From: Onchocerca lupi
Taxonomy: Eukaryota > Nematoda > Chromadorea > Rhabditida > Onchocercidae
Assembly: GCA_028564675.1 (NCBI GenBank)
Contig: JAOVVO010000141.1
Coordinates: 78,321-142,320 of the forward strand
Length of the DNA: 64,000 nt
Direction of reading: 5' to 3'
The notes beneath the pieces were generated by a model, which was not told the origin of the DNA, searched no databases, and saw only the letters and a list, made by a program, of their open reading frames with translations. Positions 25,480 to 37,414 of this stretch are shown here, in pieces; the first letter of the stretch is position 1, and each line of letters opens with the position of its first letter. The position numbers were made by a program, and so were the translations under genes.

Positions 25480-27406
25480 ATTCTATTTGAGTTGGTTAAA
25501 ATAATTATGGAGGAGAATTTATTGCAATTTCAAGTCTGGTTTTTTTGATTTTTGGCCTCGTTATTTGAATTCTTTTTTTTTTTTTTTCTTTTTTTAGAAT
25601 ATGTATAAAAATGCTAATAAGATTTGAAAAAAAAGAAAGGAAAAGGGATTTTCGGCAAAAGGAAAGCGAATAATAATTGTTGTGAGATTCGTAGTGGTTA
25701 TAATTCTCCAAATGTTGTTTTCATTTTGCTGCACTTTGAATATGAGAATATTTTTAGGAAAGAACTATTATGGTATTTGTATGACTATGATTCTTCAAAT
25801 GTTGTTTCTCATTTTGTTGCTTTCTGTACATGAAAATATTTTTATTAAAGTCTCTTATTCTTCAACACAGGTAAAGTACGCTTTGTCTGATCTCTCTTAA
25901 TGAATGCTACTTAATATTTAGATATAATAATTTGTAAATTGTTTTATTTTCTCCTTTCATTTTCTCTCGATCTTTCCAACTTGAATTCCAATTCATGAAT
26001 TTGAATTTCTGGCAGTTGTGAAATTCATTAGGGAGGTTTGTGAATTGTGAAGTGTTTTTTTCTTTTTTCTTTTTTCTTTTTTTTTTTTTTTTTTTTTTTT
26101 TACAATTAGATTTGATTGTGATTGAATGTTTGAGCTGTTCTTTTAATCGATTTTTTCTTATTCTTTCACTTTAATAAACTTCTTTATCACTATCACGTTG
26201 CTTTATTCCTACCTATAGGTTCTAAAAACCTGGCTACAATTTCTACGGGAAGATTTGTTGTGCTTAAATGAAGATGACATTTTTGTTCGGTTCTTTTTCA
26301 GATATATCAAGCATTCCATAATAACGGTACTTTTTGGTGCTCCTGTTATCTCTCAACTATATAAATCTTTGTAATTGAGATAACATGCTAATAATTTCGT
26401 TTTTAGCAATTCGTTAATGGCGCATTAATTAAATGTTGCACTATAAAAGAGGTGAAAGTCAATTGTATCACAAAAGTTCTACTGCGTATTAGGAAAAGTG
26501 AGTCACCAGTTGAAGATTGATTGTTGCAACTATAATTGAAATTACAAGGGGAAAATTAAAATGAAATCAGCATTTTCTGGGTTCATTTGAATTTCTGCTG
26601 AAAGATCATTGGTATCATTTATTCATTCAGTGCAATTCTCCGATTATAATGTAATAACATAGTAATGCCATCAATTTTTTTTTTTTTTTTTTTTTTTACT
26701 CACGTAAAATAATAGACTGCCTTGTTAATATTATTGGCCGTATAATATTACAGATTAAAAGTGGTCAACTCATGAAATGTTGCGTGTGCCATTTCTCGCT
26801 TCTCTCGATTACAATTTAAATAAGCGTGACAGGGATTGGATTTCTCATCAGCTACCAAAGGTTATTTTTGCAACGAAAAATCAGTTGCAGAAAATGTTCA
26901 CGAAAATGCTGTTTTGCCGAAATTTGCGTTTGCGAAAATTGATGATTAGGGAAATATGGTGTTAGCCAAAATGCAAATTTTTCAAAAATTCTCAGCCGAT
27001 AAGTGATTCACCCAGAAATCGTAGATGATGGTTGATTTATTTATGAATTCATTTCTAGCGCAATTTATTCAGAAAAGAGAGCATTGGTCAATTCAGTTTT
27101 TGTTTTGCGAAGTATAATTTAAGCTTTATGAACTGATCAATTTTTGTTCTAATTTTGTATAGCAAGTCATGAAGTTGGATTTCATGCGTTTCATGCAAAA
27201 AGGTAGTGAAAGGATTTAGATTCTTGTCGCATTGGTATATTTTGATGCTTACTAATAATTCGTAGTATAATTAATTGATTATGAGATGAATCATATATAA
27301 ATAAAGTAGAAGATAAACTTATCTTTTGTAAACTTAACGAAAATAACGATAATCAGTTAAGACCGACGACATCAATCACTTTTCTAGGAGCTTATGCTTT
27401 TCTTAG
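25480..27406. other. Spacer with long T tracts
   Basis: No supported exon. It contains T-rich tracts at about 25571-25597, 26056-26101 and 26671-26697. A 62-codon frame at 26777-26965 has no splice or family support. Confidence 0.5.
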
Positions 27407-27761
27407 ATGCAAATGACGTATCAGTTTAAATGTTCAGCATTTAAGGAGAGCATTGAAATACCCCGTGAGCATCTACCTGATCCAGAAACTGAAAATCTTC
27501 CATCAAGCGTCAGTTTTCGCCAAGTATGTTTCCAATTTTCATTAATTTTTCATATCATATCATAAGTTTTATCCTTCCCGCTATTGTTTTTCTTGCTTCT
27601 ACACTTCGCCTTTCTTTTATTCAATGATATTTTGAATGTTTTCAGCAGTCTTTTTAAATGTTGGTTTATTCCAGGAATCAACGGCCGAGTTGGAAAAGCG
27701 TTGGGCTGATACAGGCATTGATCGCATATTCGTTAATCGTCCAAGACCACCACGTATTTGA
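27407..27761 (+). CDS. Unrecognised 67-aa protein upstream of BORCS5
   Basis: Exons 27407-27523 and 27675-27761 join in phase 0 (CGCCAA/GTATGT, TTCCAG/GAATCA). The ATG immediately follows CTTTTCTTAG, a good trans-splice acceptor; a second ATG lies two codons on. The protein is hydrophilic, with an acidic/Pro stretch (IPREHLPDPETENLP), a probable helix (ESTAELEKRWADTGIDRIF) and a basic Pro-rich end (VNRPRPPRI). Both exons use varied, protein-like codons, so I think it is real, but I do not recognise the family. The BORCS5 ATG is 39 bases beyond its stop. Confidence 0.6.
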
Positions 27762-27800
27762 AAATTATATTTCGGAATTATTTTGCTGTATAATTGAAAT

Positions 27801-29403
27801 ATGGGTAATGAACAAAGCAGCAGTGATACTAATATTCCCTCATCACATTCATTTTTGCTAAATAAAAGATCGGATGCGAAGAAGAAAAACAAAATAATTG
27901 TTGTTAAGCAAAAAACAAACACGGTAGACTCTTTATGTTCCAAGAATGATGACATAATAAGACGCTTCATGGTAAGCAATTTTTCTAAGTTTTTCGATTT
28001 TATGAACAAAATATGTTAATATGTCGCTTGTCATCTGCTTTCTCTTATAACTTTTCGAAAACGGACTTTTATTCATGTGTTTGCAGAAAAGATTTATTTC
28101 CAGGACATCCCAAAATATTATCCGATTTTGAAAAGTTCATTAAACCATCCAGGTTTACGTGATCTGCCAGAGGCAGTATTCAAAGTTAGTCCTCGACCAG
28201 TGTTGAAGTTTGCCTATCGTTTGCAAGAACATTTGTCGAGATGTGCTAGTACTGTGGTTACTGAACAAGAATCACTGGGAAATTCGATGAAAAATGTTAG
28301 CATCCTTAATTTCTTTAATTCAGACTTATTTTAGAAAATCAGAATGTTTTTAAAATAATGGAATCGGAAATCAAGCTTCACCAGAGAAATAATTAATAAC
28401 TATTTGTTCAATAACAAATGAAAGAGTTGAGAAAAATAAAATTTCACTTCAGTTTTAGTAGAGAGGTCTTCACGACAATAAAAAATTTTTTTTTTCATTT
28501 CGACAAAAAAAAAAAAAAAAAACACTTAGCGGACGAGACCACTGCTTGAAAAATATGATCGTAAATTTGTTTCGCAAATCTGATCGCAATTTGAAAAATT
28601 TGTTTCGTACATTTCGAATTAGCAACAATCTACAAAGTATATTTTGATAGTAGTAGAAGGTTGCTTAAAGTTATTTTTAGGAAGTTTCGTGTCGCACGAT
28701 TCCTTCTCATTTATGATTTCAAACTTGGAAAGATCATCGTTTAGTTTTCAGATGGATCATGATATCGCACTTTTGTTGGTACATTTTGGTGACCGAAAGA
28801 GATCGATGGACCATTTTCAGAATTATTCGGAAAAAATTATCGATTTACAAGCACACATTTCAAATTTACAAGTAAGACCGCATTCTTTCTCTTTTTGTTC
28901 TAAATTAAAAACATTCATGTTAACATGGAAAATTTTATAAAATAAATAGGAACTCAACTCTCAGCCAGATTTTGACTTGTAGGGGTCCTGTTTTTCAATG
29001 TTTCTGCTAAGTGCTAAGAATTATGAAAATAAATGTTGTACAATATATTATTCATTAAGATTGTTCCAATTAACCTCTAAGTTCTTTGAAGCTATAACCG
29101 CTTTAAAAAATTATAATTAATTTTTTGGTGATAGAATTACCTGTTTAATTTTACTTTCAGCTTCTTTTCCAAAATTTAATATCAATGACTCAAACCCTGA
29201 ATGATATTCTACCGGAGCAAAAGCGACTGCCACTATTGGATATCGATTATTTTAAAAACGGTACAAAATATTCATTGGAGGTAAAACACAATGAAATTGT
29301 TCGGGAAATAGAAAGTGGAACCTGTTTGATGGATAATAATCAAGATGATTTGCATATCAAGCCTGTTGATGAAGTTGCCGTAATTGATAAAAATAATGTA
29401 TGA
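27801..29403 (+). CDS. borcs5: BORC complex subunit 5 (BORCS5, SAM-4 homologue), four exons, 241 aa
   Basis: BORCS5 anchors the eight-subunit BORC complex to lysosomes and synaptic-vesicle precursors, where BORC recruits ARL8 and kinesin for transport towards microtubule plus ends. Exons 27801-27971, 28104-28295, 28752-28871, 29161-29403, all phase 0. The start MGNEQSSS is a myristoylation signal matching human MGSEQSS, which fixes the start codon. Further matches: DIPKYYPILKSSL (human EIPTFQPLLKGLL), RLQEHLSRCA (human RYQDHLHQCA), the helical middle, and LNDILPEQKRLPLL (human LNSMLPEGERLEPF). The acidic C-terminal tail after this is longer than in human and not recognised. It is followed 881 bases later by WASHC3 on the same strand. 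Confidence 0.92.
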
Positions 29404-30284
29404 TTCAATAACTGGGACTAATCATAATCGTTATTTTTCTTACATCGAAAAAACAAACGCTATTGCATCGTACTTTAGATTGCTGCAAGGCTTTTTCAAC
29501 AAAAATTCTGGAATCTGAAAAAAATTTAATGCATATAAGATACAGTAAGGCTTGGAAGAATTCTCTGAGGATGTCTAGTTTATTTAATAGAGAATGCCTC
29601 TATATTTTTTTGACGGAAATTCTTCGTACGGAATGTCTTATAGCAATATCTAATAGCGGTTTTTCTTTTCGTTGATTTCAATTTTTGTCATTTATTCAAA
29701 AGTAGATTTGAGCCCTGAACATAGTACTGTTCTTATTATGTCTCTTGTTTTATTGATCTTTCTCTTACTTCATATAATTATATACGATATGTGTTTCTTG
29801 CTGTAAACTAATATTATTGTTTAGTACATTTACTCGAGATTGTTCACTTATTTTTGCATATTATTGTATTTTTGAGTTAGTTATTCAGTAATTCCGCTAT
29901 TTATTTAATTTTCTTGAATCTAAAGTGCATCATATGTTTATTTTGAAAATGGTTCATTTTTCATTTGTGTTGTTGCATCCTTTTTGCTTTTGTCGAAATG
30001 TAAAATATAATGAAATTTAATGCAGTGCTATTGCATTTGAAAGTATTAAACCAGGATGCCTTCTCATCTTCCATGTTTATTTTATAATCTTTTTACGAAA
30101 AGTGAAGTTACAAACAATAGTTTGTTCTAACAAGAATTTGTTGGATAGATTGATAATTTGCCTTTGGTTCGAAGTTATAAAAGTTTTCGTGATTTCATTC
30201 AGGAACTTTTCGAAGATACAGAAACCGGGAATTCTTTGAGAACTGACACTGAAGACAAGAAATGATTTGATGAGTTTCATCGGC
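29404..30284. other. Intergenic spacer BORCS5-WASHC3
   Basis: AT-rich, no coding support. GATTTCATTCAG ending at 30202 looks like a splice acceptor 82 bases before the WASHC3 ATG and could be its trans-splice site. Confidence 0.4.
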
Positions 30285-32396
30285 ATGAATATTGATATGT
30301 TTCAGGTAAGTTTTCCTACAGTTGATCTGCATTACTGACCTAATTTAAAAACTACGTAATTTTATGTTCAAGAATAAGCTGGAAATGTAGTCATTTGATA
30401 GAGTTAGAAGTAATAGATTATATCCATATTGCTGTAATAATAAGCATTACATATTACTAATATTATTAATTTGATATGAATATGGATTATTCTATAATGT
30501 CATAACAATAAGCATATTATTATTATCTTCCGGAAAAGAAATAAATGGGATTTCAGGTAAAGCAGCTCAGAACGAAACAGATTGTTGCATTTGTGAATTA
30601 TTTCTTGATAAGAAATGTTCAGATGCTGCAAGATTTTGTGTCAAATATGGAGTGGAGAATTGTTGACATGGAAAAACGTTTGAGTCGAGTGGAAGTAGAA
30701 TTGAAACTTTTGGAACTTAAAGTATTCACTATTCTTCGTCAGTATTATTATTGAAATTGTGGCACAGCGAAGTAGAGCTTCTTCATTCTTAAAGAAGTAA
30801 CATAGTGTTAAAGATTTTTAAAAAAATGTGAGGTCAGTCTATCGCTATCGTCATAATACTTTTAAAATAAACGGCTTTAATTAAGGTTTGTTTTCAGTTA
30901 GACAGCGTGCCGGGTTTACAAGTGATAGTTCCTAAAGCCAATGAGTCATCAGCGAAACAACAGTATGATAGTTCACTGTTTAACCAAATTACGATGGAAG
31001 ATACTTTGAAGGTGCATTTTTCATTTTAGAAATGAGAGTTAATACATATATATGACAAGGTGCGATAAACTATTATTATTGAGTTTATTTAGTATGCATA
31101 GTTGCTTTGATTATGTCACGCAATCTTTTTTCCTTTCTTCATTTTCTCGAATCAGATTGAACAGAATGATCTTATTCTTTCTGGTTCTTAATGATTATTC
31201 TAATTGATTTTATCTTTTGACGATGTTTGAGAACCACTCAAGAAAAAAATATTTTTCAGGACGGAACAGTTGAGCATACGAAAATAGTTGATTCCGAATC
31301 CTTACTTGTTCCTAGTTCTCTCATTAGTGTTGAAAAACCACACAAATCTTCCGTGGAACAAAATCGTTGTCTTCACATTCGAGATGATCCTCGTTATGCT
31401 ATTTATTTCAAAATGCTTAAAATGGTTCGCCTTCGATTCTTATTGTTCTGTTGAAAGGAGTAAGAGTCTTTCCTATGTTATTTTAGTATAATCGACTCGC
31501 ATACTAATTTCCTTTCCTGATTTGTAAGACTCACTTGTTTATTAACCATATTAAAAACAAGGTAATGATTGCAATATGCGAATTTCCGATTCACTATAGC
31601 TTTTGCTATTCTCGAAAGCTATTTTAGGATTTATTTTTTGTCATCTTGTTTTCTTTTTTTTTTTTTTTTTCATAATTGTTTTACAATTCAGGGAGTACCC
31701 GAATGTGCGGTAAAGCAGAAGATGAAGAGTCAGGGGATCGACACAGTACTTCTCCAGTATGTTAATTTTCAGTCTTTTTTTGACGTAAGGAAATCTTTCC
31801 TATATACATTTTGTTTTATTGCAGTTACTCCATGATTGTCATCACTAATAAACAAAGTCTTATATTGGACATCCATCAAAGGAAGTGGTAGCAGTGACTG
31901 AGTAGTTCGAAGTGTTTCCTTATTTTTAAAGAAGTTTTAAGCAAATTTCCGTCATTAATATCAATTATTTTTTTTTTTTTTTTTTTTTTGTGCAAAGCGG
32001 AATTTGAAGTGGCAACTACCATCTCATATCTGACTATTTTCTTATATTTATTCAGACATTGGAAGTTATTTTCTAGCAACGAATAGAGTTTTGAACTTAT
32101 GATCCATCAATAAAAGAATGAAGGGTATATAAATTATAAAAGTCAAATATATTACGAGAACACCTCATACTTCCTGCGAATATTGAGATGGTTCAAAATA
32201 TTAGAGCTTATCAAATAGAGTAGATTAGATGGAATTCTCTAAATATTTTCTCGTTAAATTTGAACTGATTCCAAATTTCTGCAGAACACCAGACGCATTC
32301 TCTGATTTACCTGAAGATGTGGCAATTAGCATCGAAGGCAAAGGATCAACAAGTGCTGATGATGATCAGAATTCCACATCTTCCAGTGATCGTTGA
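30285..32396 (+). CDS. washc3: WASH complex subunit 3 (WASHC3/CCDC53), six exons, 213 aa
   Basis: WASHC3 is a small coiled-coil subunit of the WASH regulatory complex, which activates Arp2/3 on endosomes for cargo sorting and recycling. Exons 30285-30305, 30557-30721, 30898-31011, 31260-31424, 31692-31756, 32285-32396. Matches in order: MNIDMF then KQLRTKQIVAFVNYFLI (human IQQKRTVAFLNQFVV), helical heptads MEKRLSRVEVELKLLELKLDSVPG (human IETTLNILDAKLSSIPG), a variable middle, then DDPRYAIYFKMLKMGVPECA (human KDPRYARYLKMVQVGVPVMA), SQGIDTVLLQTPDA and an acidic Ser-rich tail. The seven-codon first exon is supported by phase and by the conserved hydrophobic Asp-containing start. Length is close to the human 194 residues. 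Confidence 0.92.
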
Positions 32397-32548
32397 TTAA
32401 AAACTAGAGTTCATAATCTTTGTAAATTAAGGAAGGAATTTAAGAAAGTGAAACATTGCCAAATTATTTAAATATAGAAGATGTGTTTAGGGAATTTCGG
32501 GTCGACTCTTTGTATTCTTGATGTTTTATTTTTCAAACTAATTGTATA

Positions 32549-32582
32549 AATAAAAACAAAAAAATGTCTTGTAATAAATAAA
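32549..32582 (+). terminator. Polyadenylation signals after WASHC3
   Basis: AATAAA occurs at 32549-32554, 32573-32578 and 32577-32582, about 155-185 bases after the WASHC3 stop, followed by an A-rich run. This fits the 3' end of the WASHC3 transcript. Confidence 0.6.
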
Positions 32583-32610
32583 AAAGACAGAAAACAAAAA
32601 AAAAAATGCA

Positions 32611-32629
32611 ATATATATATATATATATA
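32611..32629. repeat. (AT)n microsatellite
   Basis: About nine AT dinucleotides, directly after the WASHC3 polyadenylation region. Confidence 0.9.
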
Positions 32630-33430
32630 ATATTTGAAACGAAGCATTCAAAAAAAGTCATCATTTCAGCACAAGACTCAAAATCTTACAAGGCTGCTTG
32701 AGCACTTTGTTTTTTTTAAAAGTCTCTCATCAGTAATACTTGAACCTAAATCTTTTATGGTTATTAGTGCGGTCCAACGAAAAAATTTGAGGAGAAAAAG
32801 ATAGATATGATATAAAGTTAATTACTGCTGAATTAAAAAAAGTTTATGAATTTCATGGGTTAGTCAGCAGATTTCCAGAATCACTTATTATGCCAAACAG
32901 CCATTAGCAGGATTACTAAAAGAGATTGTTCTCACTGTCCTGATTGATCATTGATTTCTAGATGGTTGCAGCATAAGATTTCAGATTCTGTTGATGTATT
33001 TGGTAAAAATTTTTGATTTGGGATTTGAAACTAGACCTTGAATGCTGTTTCTATAAACTATCTATTGCATTCGTTTGCTTCACTTGGGTATCCTAAACAG
33101 ATATCAAGATGAAATTCGGACTAATATTTGATTCGTAGGGGAATGGTACTGGGAGAAAAGTAGGGAGAAGTAGCTCCATTGAAAATCTCAGCTGGCACTG
33201 AGGGAAGAGTAATTATTTTTGCGTTGTTTATCAATTAATTTTGCTTTTTTGTACAAAAAATGAAATCCTTGAGCCTTAACTTACTGTCTCATTTTTCCAT
33301 TACTGTGAATTACCTTTCGGAATATTTTTGCTTTATGGGAGAATTATTTTCCCATTCAAATTCAGCTTGATTACTCGTCAAGTGTACTCCAAATGATGTC
33401 AATATTGCTGTGATATAATCATCGCTCAAA

Positions 33431-33926
33431 ATGTTGCTATCACCATTTCTCCTACTCGGATTAGCTTCTGCTGGATCAGTTAGGTGAACATGTCCAGGTC
33501 AGCTTGTTCAATTGGGCAATATTTACTATCTACCTTCACTCAATATAAATTCGAATCTTCCTTGAAATTATTCTTCTTATGTAAAAGCGTGAAAATTACC
33601 GATTTATAACATTCACTTTAGGATTTTCGGATGTTTGAAAAAAGATTTAGCTCAGCAAATGTCGCCTCCAATTACTTCATATCTTGAACAGCGGAGTTCT
33701 GCGTCAATCATTCGGACAATCTACAAATATTACTGAAGATTCGATAGCAGTAAGTTCTGTCGTGCAGTCCATTCTATCACTTCTTCGTTATCAAGCTCGT
33801 CATTGTTTCAGCCATTATCGCTGGTCATCAAAAAAAACTATTGTTGAACGTTCTTGTTGTTCTTCTATTGTTCTAAACTATTTTTCTTCCATTTCACCGG
33901 GCACAGTCGATGTTACCAACTTTTGA
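33431..33926 (+). CDS. Candidate small secreted protein (two-exon model, about 107 aa)
   Basis: The first ATG opens a textbook signal peptide, MLLSPFLLLGLASAG, in a 53-base exon (33431-33483) ending AG/GTGAAC. Joining to 33656 (GCTCAG/CAAATG) in phase 2 continues ...SVSKCRLQLLHILNSGV and stays open to a stop at 33924-33926. A strong donor GTAAGT at 33750 may instead end the second exon at 33749. In that case a phase-0 exon starting at 33907 after GGGCACAG (SMLPTFDHCFSQSSR...) is possible. The region is Ser-rich, less AT-rich than its flanks and not recognised. The exact exon structure is uncertain. Confidence 0.35.
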
Positions 33927-33995
33927 TCACTGTTTCTCGCAATCATCGAGGATAAAAGCTCACACCACTGATCGAACTTTTTCAACACCACATGA

Positions 33996-34268
33996 GACAG
34001 ATCAAAGATCATCGGATTCCAACATTTCAACTGGTCTTTCCCTCAGTGTCCACCTCACAATTTTCTTCATCCTTCAGCTATAAAAGATACATGTCGTCCT
34101 GTAAACTCTATTTCTGAGATCTTGACAGCGTCAGGCATCATTTTGAACGATCATATCACTTCAGCTTCATTGGTCCCCGAATCTCTTATTCAAGTATTTC
34201 CACTCTTTCAGGGATCATTGCCGCCATTCGGTTATCTTCCGACTTGGTCTCTGGCCAATGAATGCTGA
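33996..34268 (+). CDS. Open frame downstream of the candidate secreted gene (weak)
   Basis: About 90 codons without a stop, with varied codons and local CT enrichment, ending ...LPPFGYLPTWSLANEC. The frame overlaps another open frame (33907-34081). It may be a terminal exon of the gene starting at 33431 or a decayed copy. No family is recognised and I could not find a splice path that links it cleanly. Confidence 0.25.
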   Translation, partial: DRSKIIGFQHFNWSFPQCPPHNFLHPSAIKDTCRPVNSISEILTASGIILNDHITSASLVPESLIQVFPLFQGSLPPFGYLPTWSLANEC

Positions 34269-35547
34269 GAATAAGCATATCTCATATTACGGCACATTGA
34301 TCGCAGCTTGAGAATAGATATCATTCAATAATAAATTAATTGCTTGTAAACAAAGGTTAACAATTATTCAAGGAAATTTCTGATTCCAAAGTATCACCAG
34401 TATTCAAGTAGATCAAATATAATAGTCGTAAAAAAAGTTTGATGTATCGATCACAAAACTCGTAATACCATTTTCTGTCCAGTAAAATTAATTTTTTTAA
34501 GACATCACAGCAATCGACACTCGTACGTTGATTCAAAAGTAGTCTCGCAGTACAATATAAAATTTATCAAGTTGTTATAATACTGTAGCTAGATCAAAAA
34601 CTATCAAGAGTTTTTTCCGACTAGCGGTAATACGAAGTAAAAACGTGGACCCTAATTACATGACATAGTCGACATCAGTGTTAGCAAGGTAAGACTTCTT
34701 CTGTTCTTTCTTGGAAGCATCAACAATCAATTGATTCTATCACGTTTACGAATTCCTCATTCTCGAAAATGTTTGCGATTCTGAATGTTAGAGTAAACAA
34801 CGTAAGGCAGAGTCAAACGTTCAATACCGATTTAATGGATTTATTATTTCTCGTAGCGAACAATTTCAATCAGATGCTGAGACAAAAATTAAAAAGAATC
34901 CGCATGCATAATGAACAGCATCACGAATGACTTGGTCTGTTTGAATTCTGACTCGTAAATTGTATCCTTAACGGTTCGCAGCTTTGTGAGTAAGTTCTCA
35001 ATCCACTTAATTACGAATTGCTTCATTTATTATTAAATATCTTATAATCTTGTACAATTCTATTTTTCATCCGTAATGCTCTTTACCGATCCACCGCTTT
35101 TACGACATTTGAAATTTATCATTCATGTCTAATGCTCTATTTGAATAAAAAAATCCTTTATGTATTTTAAAACATATCATTGGTAAAATAGATGAGACTA
35201 GTTCAAAATGAAAAGAATTTTCAGTTGAATTTCATTTGCATATACTTGAATTATTTGCTCCATATTTACAGAACACTGGTGGTGATGAATTTAAATTTTC
35301 ATTGTTTACTAGTTAGAGGGACACAAAATACTGAATCTATCTCAGACTAAATTCTATATTTGATTTCACTGCCATGAATATTTCATTTCTCCGCTTAATA
35401 CATATTGCTGAAAGTTTTATGTAACAGGAAATAATGTGCATTTTTGAACTCTAAATTTTAGGACTGAATTATAATTAGGATAGCATTCTCCAAAAACATC
35501 TCTGCCACATTTTCACTCACTTTCAATCCATGACCTCTTAATTATAA
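34269..35547. other. Non-coding stretch
   Basis: AT-rich, no supported exon, repeat or RNA gene seen. Confidence 0.45.
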
Positions 35548-35814
35548 ATGATTGCTAATGAAAAGAGATATGCGTGTTTGGATCATTCCCAAATGCAATG
35601 TGACAAGGCCATCCTGCAATGGAACATTCAAGATATTCCTTGTCTAAATTTCAAACACTTCAACCGGTTTCAACTAATTAATATTCATCCACCATTTTGG
35701 AAAACTGCTACGGTAAAAAAGGATTTGGGATGGAGGAAACAGACTGCGGGATGTAAGAGGAGAACAGCAGAGAAGAACGACGTAAAACCATCGGACCAAT
35801 TCAACTGCAATTGA
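35548..35814 (+). CDS. Unrecognised 88-codon open frame (weak)
   Basis: A complete ATG-to-stop frame with mixed codons and a basic C-terminal third (KKDLGWRKQTAGCKRRTAEK). No splice sites, signal peptide or family are recognised. It may be chance or one exon of an undetected gene. Confidence 0.2.
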   Translation: MIANEKRYACLDHSQMQCDKAILQWNIQDIPCLNFKHFNRFQLINIHPPFWKTATVKKDLGWRKQTAGCKRRTAEKNDVKPSDQFNCN

Positions 35815-35962
35815 CATGAATAAATAAGCATCAACTGTCCATACTAATTCAGGTTCTCTGAACCAAAGGTCAAGTGAGGTAAGCAGGGGTCATCGATTGC
35901 TAGTTGAGAAATGCTATTGGACCATACTTGAGGATTAGTAAGTAAGGACGCAGGAAAATACG

Positions 35963-36196
35963 TCAAGTAGACGGTATTTCAGAAGTAGCCTCACTCTGTC
36001 TCCATTCCAGTAGCACTGCACAACTATTAGATGAACGCGAACAATAACCGTCCGCTGGTGCTCGATGGTACCTATCGGTTCCGAAGGCGTGCCCGTTCCG
36101 CATAGGCGGAGCAGAGCAATGATCATTGCCTGTGGGGGTAATAATTCCGAGGTGATAACTACCACTCCTAAGCCTAAGCCTGAAGGCTTTCCACAC
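35963..36196 (-). CDS. Unrecognised open frame in a GC-richer island (weak)
   Basis: A 77-codon minus-strand frame, with an overlapping 95-codon frame (36222-35935) in another register. The stretch about 35,980-36,200 is visibly richer in G and C than its surroundings, and the frame uses codons rare elsewhere in the window (GCC, GCG, CGG). It contains no recognised domain. It might be an exon of a minus-strand gene together with the frame at 37415-37646, but no connecting exons were found. Confidence 0.25.
   Translation of the reverse strand: MWKAFRLRLRSGSYHLGIITPTGNDHCSAPPMRNGHAFGTDRYHRAPADGYCSRSSNSCAVLLEWRQSEATSEIPST
36167..36181. repeat. Interstitial telomere-like repeat, 2.5 units
   Basis: CCTAAGCCTAAGCCT is two and a half copies of the nematode telomere unit TTAGGC, read on the minus strand. 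Short runs like this can occur by chance. Confidence 0.6.
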
Positions 36197-37414
36197 TTCT
36201 CTCGCTCATCCGTTCTTTCCAAATAACAGTAAAAAAGGTAAGCTATTCAAAGATATTAGAATCGATGAATATTCTGGGGAGATAAGTTATCATCCTCGTC
36301 CAGACCATTCCTGTTTAACTATCCTTGGATCAACATTATGTCCACAGATGATTGAACCAAGTGCTGCTTGGCCAGTATTCTGATCATATCATATCTGTTA
36401 TACAGGCTTTTCTTCTTCCTTCTACACTAATATTATTGTTCGCAACAGGTGAGAAACATGTCCTCAGCAGATCTTCCTTATTTTTGGCGAATCGTAATTT
36501 TCGTCTTATTCTTGGTTGAATCATTTGTTTCAAAAAACTACCAACTTAAAAGTCTGTGCAGTCTGGACTCATTATATCTACTTATTAGGAGGAGTGATTG
36601 TCCATCGAATTACAAACTTACTTATTTCAAGCAATTTCTTATAGTTTCAATGTTATTTATCAATCAGACAGTAAATATCAAATTATAATAAGTATGAGAG
36701 AAGAGAAATAGTAGAAACTTTAATTTTACGGATCAATAAGTCTTTGCTATCTGTTTGGTTAGAGGATTTAATCCAATCAATAATATATTTCTAGCAGTTA
36801 AGTGAGGAATGGATAATTTTGGAAAAACAAGAAAATCGTTACACTTAGATCCAGTTTCTAGACTAAGTTTGGGATGTCATGGGTGAAATTGCTCAGAAAT
36901 ACTAAACTTGTAAACGGGAAGAAGTAAATTACATTCAGTTGAATGAAGTTTTCCATTTCTGCCGCATCCTTCGATAAGCAGTCAAAGTTATTCCCTTCTG
37001 TTAAGTTTATTCACTGATCGGACTTCCAACGTTACACGCTTGATTGAATTGTCGAAAACTGCAAAAACTGTCTCAGAAAGTCGCTGCAAGTGCTTCCCTG
37101 CGCACATCAATATGTGTTTTATAAAGACACGGTAACTTTCTTTCGGATTGCTGGAAACGTAGTACATGACGCAAGATGACGTATTCCGCTGAACTGTTTT
37201 TTGATCTTTTTATCATCGATCTATCCGACTTGAAATATGCAAAAACTAAATCATCTCTGTTCATCTTAATAACTATTATATGACTAATCAATCAGTCTGT
37301 CGTTGCAGTAATCCTAGAAAATTCGCCTTTTTTGGTTTTCATAGGAAAAAGGAAGACAATCCATTAAACTGTCATTGTTCTTGTCTTTCACAGGCTTGCG
37401 TTACTTTATCGCTG

